From: Acidobacteriaceae bacterium
GTDB taxonomy: Bacteria; Acidobacteriota; Terriglobia; Terriglobales; Acidobacteriaceae
DNA length: 6,101 nt
NCBI GenBank assembly: GCA_003135315.1
Contig: PLBD01000316.1
Location: 1 to 6,101, forward strand
Direction: 5' to 3'
Position numbers and translations under genes: made by a program. Shown one piece after another: positions 1-5,140 of this stretch (position 1 is the first letter of the stretch; each line of letters starts with the position of its first letter). Below the pieces are notes generated by a model. It was given only the letters and a program-made list of their open reading frames with translations, had not been told where the DNA came from and did not search any database.

Positions 1-624
1 GAGGCCTTCGACAAAGTCGCCAAGTTGCTTGAGTTGGGATATCCCGGCGGCCCGCTCATCGACTTCCTTTCCCGACACGGCGATCCGCATGCGGTCAAAT
101 TTCCCTTCGCCCAGATCAAGCATCCCGACCGCAATCCGCAGAACCGTCACGCCAGGGATGAGCAACGCACTGATTTCTCGTACAGCGGGATCAAGACCGC
201 AGTGCTGCGTTACGTGGAAACGCACAGTCTGCGCGCCAGCATTGCGCAGCGCCGTTTCGTTCTGGCGCAACTGGCGACCCCTACACCCCATGACGTGCTC
301 GCGGCATGCGATCGGCCGACACTCGATCTGGTTGCGTCCTTTCAGCGGGCGATGGTGAATGATCTGGTGACCAAGACCTTGTCGGCCGCGCGGGAGCACA
401 ACGTCGCGACCGTCCTGGTCACCGGAGGTGTCGCCGCTAACTCGGAATTGCGCACCGCCTTCCAGACAGCAGCTGCGGAGCAGGGTCTGCCTTTCCATTT
501 CCCTTCCCGCCAGCTCTCGACCGACAATGCCGCTATGATCGCCGCCGCAGCCTATCCCCGATTTCTCGCCGGGGAGTTTTCCGATTCTGAACTATCGGCG
601 GATGCAGGGCTCAAGTTGCGCTGA
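1..624 (+). CDS. tsaD: tRNA N6-adenosine threonylcarbamoyltransferase TsaD, C-terminal part (5' end outside window)
   Basis: TsaD transfers the threonylcarbamoyl group from threonylcarbamoyl-AMP to A37 of ANN-decoding tRNAs, giving t6A, in a cytoplasmic complex with TsaB and TsaE. The reading frame is open from base 1 and ends at TGA 622-624, giving 207 residues of a protein usually about 340-370 long. The fragment opens with EAFDKVAKLL followed by YPGGP, the family's mid-protein signature. It also shows SYSGIKTAV (about fragment residue 60), the nucleotide-binding loop VTGGVAANSELR (140-151) and STDNAAMIA near the end. The aspartate of that last motif (fragment residue 175) is the expected metal ligand. 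The paired histidines of the metal site lie upstream of the window. The usual CTDN is STDN here, a conservative variation. The first ATG inside the window (base 25) is internal and not the true start. The end of the gene faces the small minus-strand gene across 60 bp. Confidence 0.96.
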   Translation, partial: EAFDKVAKLLELGYPGGPLIDFLSRHGDPHAVKFPFAQIKHPDRNPQNRHARDEQRTDFSYSGIKTAVLRYVETHSLRASIAQRRFVLAQLATPTPHDVLAACDRPTLDLVASFQRAMVNDLVTKTLSAAREHNVATVLVTGGVAANSELRTAFQTAAAEQGLPFHFPSRQLSTDNAAMIAAAAYPRFLAGEFSDSELSADAGLKLR

Positions 625-684
625 CCTCGAGGCAGACACACAGGTGCCACGCTCTGCCGCAGGCGGCCGCTTCGACGTAGTCCG

Positions 685-891
685 TTATTCTTCTTCGGTA
701 GGAATTTTGGATTCGATGTCCATGTCACGGAACTCGCTGGATTCGAAGATCTCGCGGCATTCAACACATTCAACGTACTCCGCATCTTCGTCTCGCGAGA
801 CGACCTGGACTCGGGAATGCCGACACTGGTTGTCCATTGCGTCGCTCTGAGGATAGTTGTAGGTTTTGTCTACCGAACCGTCGACGTTCAT
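685..891 (-). CDS. Small acidic protein with a CxH...CxxC putative zinc site, function unknown
   Basis: This 68-residue protein (ATG at 891, TAA at 685-687) belongs to no family I can name. Cys23-x-His25 and Cys42-x2-Cys45 are spaced like the two knuckles of a small zinc ribbon, with hydrophobic beta-like stretches between them (RVQVVS, EYVEC). The C-terminal third is strongly acidic and ends in three glutamates. There is no signal peptide or membrane span, so it should be cytoplasmic. Support for a real gene comes from a well-formed promoter about 40 bp upstream, the organised Cys/His pattern, and its position filling the gap convergent to tsaD. The ribosome site is weak (GGGCGA about 8 bp before the ATG). 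Met19, directly before the Cys/His core, is an alternative start giving 50 residues. A role in binding nucleic acid or protein through zinc is inference only. Confidence 0.62.
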   Translation of the reverse strand: MNVDGSVDKTYNYPQSDAMDNQCRHSRVQVVSRDEDAEYVECVECREIFESSEFRDMDIESKIPTEEE

Positions 892-934
892 AATGAATCG
901 CCCAAAATTTGAGACACAACCTCGATTGTCGGGT

Positions 935-962
935 ATTTTAGCCCCGGCCTATCGGTTGTCAA
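935..962 (-). promoter_or_regulatory. Sigma-70-type promoter for the small zinc-site gene
   Basis: On the minus strand a perfect TTGACA -35 box (plus-strand 957-962) is followed by 16 bp and TAAAAT (935-940), one mismatch from the -10 consensus. Transcription would start near 928, leaving a leader of about 35-40 nt before the ATG at 891. It is the closest match to a housekeeping promoter I found in the window. It implies that the small gene is expressed on its own and not only by read-through from the glycosyltransferase gene upstream. Confidence 0.66.
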
Positions 963-1012
963 GCATTTCCCGTGTTAATTTCCGTTACCAGGGCGGATTG
1001 TTACCTACCTGA

Positions 1013-1025
1013 GTCCCCTGGGGAC
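1013..1025. repeat. 13-bp GC palindrome downstream of the glycosyltransferase gene
   Basis: GTCCCC-T-GGGGAC is a perfect inverted repeat with a single central base, about 87 bp past the glycosyltransferase stop codon on the minus strand. As RNA it could fold into a five-pair stem with a three-base loop, but no U-run follows on either strand, so an intrinsic terminator is not supported. It may be a protein-binding palindrome or chance. The rest of the 892-1111 gap holds only the promoter listed separately; I see no gene in it. Confidence 0.3.
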
Positions 1026-1111
1026 GAAACGGTTCTCACGCAGACACTGCAGGGGTCGCATGCCGAAATCCTGAGTGGGAAGCCGACTATCTTCGTTCGC
1101 GGATGGAGCAA

Positions 1112-2143
1112 TCAATGTCGTGATCGCACAACATCCTGCGCTCTGCCTTTCCACTCTCCTCCTCGGCCCGACCAATACATAGCGGCCGAATGAATCGTGG
1201 CCCCCACGTAGAAGACGGCGCTGAACGGCAGCGTTAGAGCCCAAAGCGGGTTGAGCTGGTAGAAGCGAACCATGGGCAGATAAATCGCGCTCATCAAGAA
1301 GTAAGCGGCGCCCCCAATAATCGCTAGCAATGCGGATCGACTGGCCAGCAGCACAGCCGGCAAAACGAAGACCAGCAGCATCGCCAGCACTGTCCCCAAC
1401 AAAAGCCATGCCGAATGCCGCAACTGGTTGAACGCGGTGCGGGCAATCATCCTCTCAATCTCGGCGAATGTGTTGTACACCCGTAGACTGCTCGTCTCGG
1501 CCGTCAGCCCAAGCCACACCTTGCCGCCAGTCCGCTTCACCGCGCCAGCCAGCGCGCAGTCATCGATGATCTCCTGGCGGACGGCTGTGATGCCTCCTGC
1601 ACGCTCGAGGGCCGCCGGGCGTATCAGCATGCACCCGCCCGCCGCGCCCGCGGTCTTGCGCCGTGGGTTGCGAATCCACTTCGGCGGATACAGAAGGAAG
1701 AAGAAGAACACGAACGCTGGGATGAGCAGCTTTTCCGCCAGGCTGCGGCAGTGTAGCTTCACCATGAAGGAAGCGAGATCGTAGTCGCCGGTTTCAGCGA
1801 TCCGGACCAGCGTGGCCACATTTTCCGGCGAATGCTCGATGTCGGCATCGGTCAACAATAGGAACTCGGGACGCAGCACAACCGCCTGCTCGATTCCTTG
1901 CTGCACGGCCCAGAGCTTACCCGACCATCCGGATGGCAGCCCACGCCCGCTGATGACGCTCACGCGCTCGCCTTGCGAACTTTGCGCTGCGGCCTGCCGC
2001 ACAGCGTCGGCGGTGCGGTCGGTACTGTTGTCGTCGACGACAAAGATGTGGAGTGCGTCGACACAACTCTGCCGCAGAAGTGACGCGACGGATGTACCGA
2101 TCACGTCCGCTTCATCGCGAGCCGGGATGATCACCGCAATCAC
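1112..2143 (-). CDS. hpnB: HpnB-like hopanoid-associated family 2 glycosyltransferase
   Basis: A 343-residue membrane-linked GT-A glycosyltransferase resembling HpnB, a family found with hopanoid biosynthesis genes whose donor and acceptor sugars are not established. The GT2 fold starts at once (VIIPARDEADVI, residues 4-15), followed by VVDDNSTDRTAD (35-46), the metal-binding DxD in LLTDADIEHSP (Asp99, Asp101), and EIIDDCALA (191-199) with the likely catalytic acid pair. HpnB-like signatures are GWSGKLWAVQQGI (72-84), MVKLHCRSLAEKLLIPAFVFF (127-147, with a hydrophobic run), GGCMLI, WLGL, SLRVY and the C-terminal GGEWKGR. Two or three membrane spans follow at about 246-268, 271-290 and 300-320. 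The start is GTG; the frame upstream is closed by TAG only seven codons earlier, so the N-terminal membrane segment common in the family (usual length near 380) is missing. The nearest purine-rich site (AGGA) is 16 bp before the GTG, which is too far to be convincing. It is divergent from the sensor phosphatase gene. No other hopanoid gene lies within the window. Confidence 0.85.
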   Translation of the reverse strand: MIAVIIPARDEADVIGTSVASLLRQSCVDALHIFVVDDNSTDRTADAVRQAAAQSSQGERVSVISGRGLPSGWSGKLWAVQQGIEQAVVLRPEFLLLTDADIEHSPENVATLVRIAETGDYDLASFMVKLHCRSLAEKLLIPAFVFFFFLLYPPKWIRNPRRKTAGAAGGCMLIRPAALERAGGITAVRQEIIDDCALAGAVKRTGGKVWLGLTAETSSLRVYNTFAEIERMIARTAFNQLRHSAWLLLGTVLAMLLVFVLPAVLLASRSALLAIIGGAAYFLMSAIYLPMVRFYQLNPLWALTLPFSAVFYVGATIHSAAMYWSGRGGEWKGRAQDVVRSRH

Positions 2144-2214
2144 GGCTGGGGCCGGGATTTCCTACTGCGAGTCCGCGCGTCCATATGGAAGCTATGCTAA
2201 ACGAGCGGACGGGA

Positions 2215-2243
2215 TTGAACTCCGAATTCGACTACACTACTGT
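2215..2243 (+). promoter_or_regulatory. Possible promoter of the sensor phosphatase gene
   Basis: TTGAAC (2215-2220) is separated by 17 bp from TACTGT (2238-2243). The -35 is good and the -10 is poor (three of six consensus bases). The placement fits: transcription would begin near 2250, just before the ribosome site at 2257 and the ATG at 2272. It overlaps the inverted repeat at 2227-2247, so a protein bound there would cover the -10. Confidence 0.25.
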
Positions 2244-2247
2244 CGAA
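2227..2247. promoter_or_regulatory. Inverted repeat in the divergent intergenic region, candidate operator
   Basis: TTCGAC-N9-GTCGAA is a perfect dyad with 6-bp arms whose centres lie 15 bp apart. It directly abuts another palindrome, CGAATTCG (2223-2230). The dyad sits between the divergent glycosyltransferase and phosphatase genes and overlaps a candidate -10. The spacing would suit a dimeric helix-turn-helix regulator reaching successive major grooves. The cognate protein is unknown, and a 6-bp dyad can arise by chance. Confidence 0.35.
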
Positions 2248-2256
2248 GCGCTCCCT

Positions 2257-2261
2257 GAGGG
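2257..2261 (+). promoter_or_regulatory. Ribosome binding site supporting the ATG at 2272
   Basis: GAGGG lies 10 bp before ATG 2272 and 16 bp before the next in-frame ATG (2278). The frame stays open back to ATG 2185, but that codon has no purine-rich site before it. The 29 residues it would add are polar, and they would place the inverted repeat inside coding sequence. I therefore prefer the start at 2272. Confidence 0.45.
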
Positions 2262-2271
2262 CTCCAGCCAC

Positions 2272-4845
2272 ATGGTCATGGACACATCGCGAAGCGCAAG
2301 ATACCGGCCGCTGTTGCTGGCGCTGGCGGTCGCGTTTGCCGCCGCCACGGTGGTTTACAGCGTCGCCTGGATGTACTACATCCGGGAGTCGATCCTGCCG
2401 GTTGAGGTTGGCATGGACACCCAGCCGTCGCCTTCCGGAATGGTCGTAACCAGCGTGTGGAAGGACAGTCCGGCGGATGGGGCCGATCTACATCCAAAGG
2501 ACGTAATCATTGCCATCGATGGCCGCACCGTGGTCGCGCCCGCAATTTGCGACCAGGTTTTGTATCGCGTCTGGTTTGCGTCTCACCCCGGAGAACCCGT
2601 CCGCTTGACAATTCGGCGACCCGGTGAAGCCCAGGCCCTGGTCATCACTCCTGTGTTTCGCGCCGCGTTGGGCAGTGGCGATACGCAGTCCCTGGCCCGA
2701 CGAGGAGCTATCCAAGTCCTTGGGTTCTACCCATTCTTATTCCTGGTTGTCGGTCTGGCCGTCTTGTTTCTGCGGCTGGAGGACAACAATGCCTGGCTGT
2801 TGGCGCTGATGTTTGCCGGATTCATTACCCAGGCCGATGTGCCGCGCGGTTTCGTGCTGCTTCCGGATGGACTGCGCTATTTCCTGTACGCTTACGCGGT
2901 GCTCATGAAGAGCCTGCTTCCTGGGCTGTTCTACTTCTTTTTCGCTGTTTTCCCCACCCGTTCGCCAATTGATCGCAAGCTCCCGTGGCTGAAATGGGTG
3001 CTACCGATCGTTGGCGCCTGCCTGGGATGGGGTGGCATCCGCCAAGGCGAGGTGGAGGCCGTGCCTTTCATTAGCGCACTACTTAGCCGACCAACCATTG
3101 GCATGACGAGGCTGGTTACCGGCTATGGGACAGTGCTGCTCGGCCTGGCTTCGCTGCTGTGGAATGTGGTTGGCGCCTCCAATATTGAGGACCGGCGCAA
3201 GCTCAAGGTAGTGCTTTGGGGTACGCTCGTAGGAATTACGCCGGCCATCCTCATCGGCGTCTTTTACGATCTTTCTCATGCCGACGTGCCTTTTTGGCTG
3301 GCCTTTGCGAGAGGAACATTCCTCTTCCTGATTCCCGTGTCCTTTGCCTATGCGGTGGTGAAGCACCGGGTGATGGACATTCCCGTGCTGCTCCGACGCA
3401 GCGCGCGCTACCTTCTGGTGGAGCGGGGATTCGCCATCCTGATGCTGTTGGTTTCCGTCGGCCTCACCCTGTGGTTTGGACAGGCATACGCGCGGCGCTT
3501 CTCGGCGGGATCGAAAGCCGCCATACCGATAGGAGCGACGTTCGGCGTTCTGCTGATCTCCGGTGCCACACAGGTGCATCGCCGCGTCCGAACGCGACTG
3601 GACCGCGCTTTCTTCCGCAGCGCCTATGACGCGCAACAGATCCTGGAAAATCTGGCGGCAAAGACGCTGTCTGTAAGTGACCGCGAAGGCTTGGCGCATC
3701 TGCTGCACCAGCACATATACGATGCTCTGCATCCCATGCCTCTCTTTGTTTACTTGCTGGCGGGCGACGGACGTCTCCACGCGTACGCCGGAAGCCCGCC
3801 GCCGGAGGCGCTGACCCTCTTACCCGCTGCGGCCGGACTAAACCAGCTGGCAGGACGCAGCGGGCCGCTGGAATTGGATCCCGCCACTCTGCGCGGAACC
3901 CAGATGCAGCCGTTGCACGCCGAGTGCCTGGTCCCCATCCGTGGGTCTGCTGGCAGGGCCTTGCAGGGTGTCATCGTCCTGGGTCCAAGACTCTCCGAAG
4001 AACCCTATTCCGCGGGAGATCGGCGGCTGCTTGCGTCGGTAGCAAGCCAGGCTGGGATTGCCATGCGGAGCATTTCTATGGCCGAAAAGATGGCCGAGAG
4101 CATGGAAGCCGAGCGCCGCAGCGAGCAGGAGATGCAAATCGCACGTCAGGTGCAGAGCCGATTGTTGCCGCAGCAGGCTCCGTCGCTGCCGACCCTGGAA
4201 TGCGCCGGCAAGTGTATTCAAACCCGCGCCGTCGGCGGAGATTATTATGACTTCCTCGATTTCGGAGCAGGCAAGCTGGGCCTGGTCCTGGCTGACATCT
4301 CGGGCAAGGGAATTTCTGCTGCCCTGCTCATGGCCAATCTGCAGGCTAACCTGCGCAGCCAATACGCGCTGGCGCTGGAAGACTTGCCCCGATTGCTGCG
4401 TTCCGTAAATCGTCTCTTCTACAAGAACACGGAAAACAACCACTACGCGACGATGTTCTTCGGGGTATACGACGATCAGAACCGAATACTTCGCTACGTA
4501 AACTGCGGACACAACCCTCCGCTCATGTTGCGGGAGAATGGAGATGTCGAATGGTTGCAAGCTACCGCGACGGTGCTGGGGTTATTTGAGGAGTGGGAGT
4601 GTTCGGTCGCTGAGCTGCAGCTGGGAGCAGGGGACGTCCTGGTCATTTACACGGACGGCATTTCTGAGGCCGCGCCCGGTGAGGAAGCCGAGGAGTTCGG
4701 GGACGAACGCCTGATACAAGGCGTCAGAAGTCGTCAGTCCAAATCCGCGGGCGAGATGCTTGAGGCAATCATCGCGGAAGTGCAAAGCTTCAGCCAGGGC
4801 CACCAGGCGGATGACATGACGTTGATCGTCGCCCGCTGCCGGTAG
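2272..4845 (+). CDS. Membrane sensor PP2C phosphatase: PDZ, polytopic membrane, GAF-like and SpoIIE/RsbU domains
   Basis: An 857-residue integral membrane protein; a 2185 start would give 886. Order: a membrane span (about 13-34), then a PDZ domain (about 44-130, with GMVVTSVWKDSPADGADLHP and DVIIAIDGRTV). Next come eight or nine membrane spans (about 146-437), including the segment IPVSFAYAVVKHRVMDIPVLLRR, which recalls the membrane part of ComP-type sensors. A GAF-like domain (about 460-600) and a helical linker (EKMAESMEAERRSEQEMQIARQVQSRLLP) lead to a SpoIIE/RsbU PP2C domain (about 645-857). The phosphatase motifs are complete: GGDYYD (Asp657), DISGKG (675-680), NCGHNPP (744-750), YTDG (Asp795) and ADDMT (Asp847, Asp848), so metal-dependent Ser/Thr dephosphorylation is expected. 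Relatives dephosphorylate anti-anti-sigma factors in partner switching, but none is encoded nearby, so the target is unknown. The PDZ domain should be extracytoplasmic and may sense envelope state, which is inference. It is divergent from the glycosyltransferase gene. Confidence 0.93.
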   Translation: MVMDTSRSARYRPLLLALAVAFAAATVVYSVAWMYYIRESILPVEVGMDTQPSPSGMVVTSVWKDSPADGADLHPKDVIIAIDGRTVVAPAICDQVLYRVWFASHPGEPVRLTIRRPGEAQALVITPVFRAALGSGDTQSLARRGAIQVLGFYPFLFLVVGLAVLFLRLEDNNAWLLALMFAGFITQADVPRGFVLLPDGLRYFLYAYAVLMKSLLPGLFYFFFAVFPTRSPIDRKLPWLKWVLPIVGACLGWGGIRQGEVEAVPFISALLSRPTIGMTRLVTGYGTVLLGLASLLWNVVGASNIEDRRKLKVVLWGTLVGITPAILIGVFYDLSHADVPFWLAFARGTFLFLIPVSFAYAVVKHRVMDIPVLLRRSARYLLVERGFAILMLLVSVGLTLWFGQAYARRFSAGSKAAIPIGATFGVLLISGATQVHRRVRTRLDRAFFRSAYDAQQILENLAAKTLSVSDREGLAHLLHQHIYDALHPMPLFVYLLAGDGRLHAYAGSPPPEALTLLPAAAGLNQLAGRSGPLELDPATLRGTQMQPLHAECLVPIRGSAGRALQGVIVLGPRLSEEPYSAGDRRLLASVASQAGIAMRSISMAEKMAESMEAERRSEQEMQIARQVQSRLLPQQAPSLPTLECAGKCIQTRAVGGDYYDFLDFGAGKLGLVLADISGKGISAALLMANLQANLRSQYALALEDLPRLLRSVNRLFYKNTENNHYATMFFGVYDDQNRILRYVNCGHNPPLMLRENGDVEWLQATATVLGLFEEWECSVAELQLGAGDVLVIYTDGISEAAPGEEAEEFGDERLIQGVRSRQSKSAGEMLEAIIAEVQSFSQGHQADDMTLIVARCR

Positions 4846-4932
4846 TGCCAGACGTCCTGCTTCCGCCTGCCATCCCAAGCGTTGCATTGTTGTCCCGAGG
4901 GTACGCGATTTTGGCCGCGGGAATCGAGCGCC

Positions 4933-4986
4933 CCATTGTCGTCACCACGTATTGTTCCATTGTGGAACAGCCGCACCTCCCCATTG
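4933..4986. repeat. Three CCATTG copies spaced exactly 24 bp apart
   Basis: CCATTG occurs at 4933-4938, 4957-4962 and 4981-4986. The first and second share CCATTGT, and the first and third share CCCCATTG. A related CATTGT lies at 4885-4890, close to two further periods upstream. The array lies in the non-coding stretch before the efflux adaptor gene. Regular spacing is compatible with cooperative binding by an activator or repressor, but the unit is short and the function is inferred. Confidence 0.35.
4953..4969. promoter_or_regulatory. 17-bp perfect palindrome upstream of the efflux adaptor gene, candidate operator
   Basis: TGTTCCATTGTGGAACA has 7-bp arms around a TTG centre. It lies 107 bp after the phosphatase stop codon and about 170 bp before the adaptor start. 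No U-run follows it, so it does not look like an intrinsic terminator. It reads better as an operator for a dimeric repressor, of the kind often found in front of efflux genes. Related TTCC/GGAAC elements recur at 5064-5077. The middle CCATTG of the 24-bp series falls inside it. Confidence 0.42.
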
Positions 4987-5072
4987 GTTTCTGCTATCGA
5001 TTTCTTTCTCGCAGCGGTCTAATGGAAGGGGATTACCGGGCCGACCCCAATCCAGCTTTCCTTTTCCGGAAC

Positions 5073-5098
5073 GGAACAAATTTCCATTCTTCAACGTA
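5073..5098 (+). promoter_or_regulatory. Possible ECF-sigma-type promoter of the efflux adaptor gene
   Basis: GGAAC (5073-5077) is followed by 17 bp and CGTA (5095-5098), a layout like the GGAAC / CGT boxes used by many extracytoplasmic-function sigma factors. A second GGAAC directly precedes the first (5068-5072). Transcription would start near 5105, about 35 nt before the GTG. I found no convincing housekeeping promoter in this gap. The motif is short and the call is tentative. Confidence 0.3.
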
Positions 5099-5130
5099 GT
5101 AAAGCTCAGAACGAAGTGCTGCGCGGTTGC

Positions 5131-5135
5131 GGAGG
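5131..5135 (+). promoter_or_regulatory. Shine-Dalgarno site fixing the GTG start of the efflux adaptor
   Basis: GGAGG ends 5 bp before GTG 5141-5143, the best ribosome site in the window. It settles the non-ATG start of the adaptor, which a search limited to ATG starts or complete frames would miss. Confidence 0.8.
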
Positions 5136-5140
5136 GTGCA

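Noticed and set aside
625..684. Candidate bidirectional terminator between tsaD and the small gene: GGCAGA (631-636) pairing with TCTGCC (653-658), and GCCG-CAGG-CGGC (656-667)
   Set aside because: The stems are short, mutually exclusive and without a U-run on either strand, so an intrinsic terminator is not supported.
1005..1409. A 134-codon minus-strand frame overlapping the 3' end of the glycosyltransferase gene
   Set aside because: It is out of frame with the membrane-span and GGEWKGR coding sequence, which is clearly the real frame.
2185..2271. ATG at 2185 as the phosphatase start (adds 29 residues)
   Set aside because: There is no ribosome site before it, and the added residues are polar and unlike a signal. 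ATG 2272 has GAGGG at a usable distance. It cannot be fully excluded.
3079..3780. A 233-codon minus-strand frame within the phosphatase gene
   Set aside because: Its product is rich in Gln, Arg and His and low in hydrophobic structure. It is the antisense shadow of a gene with strong domain motifs.
3838..4560. A 240-codon minus-strand frame across the GAF and PP2C coding region
   Set aside because: It lies opposite the conserved GGDYYD, DISGKG and NCGHNPP motifs, and its translation shows no domain.
4845..5099. An 84-codon plus-strand frame starting at a GTG that overlaps the phosphatase stop (TAGTG)
   Set aside because: The overlap imitates translational coupling, but there is no ribosome site, no recognisable domain, and the frame covers the palindrome and repeats of the non-coding stretch.
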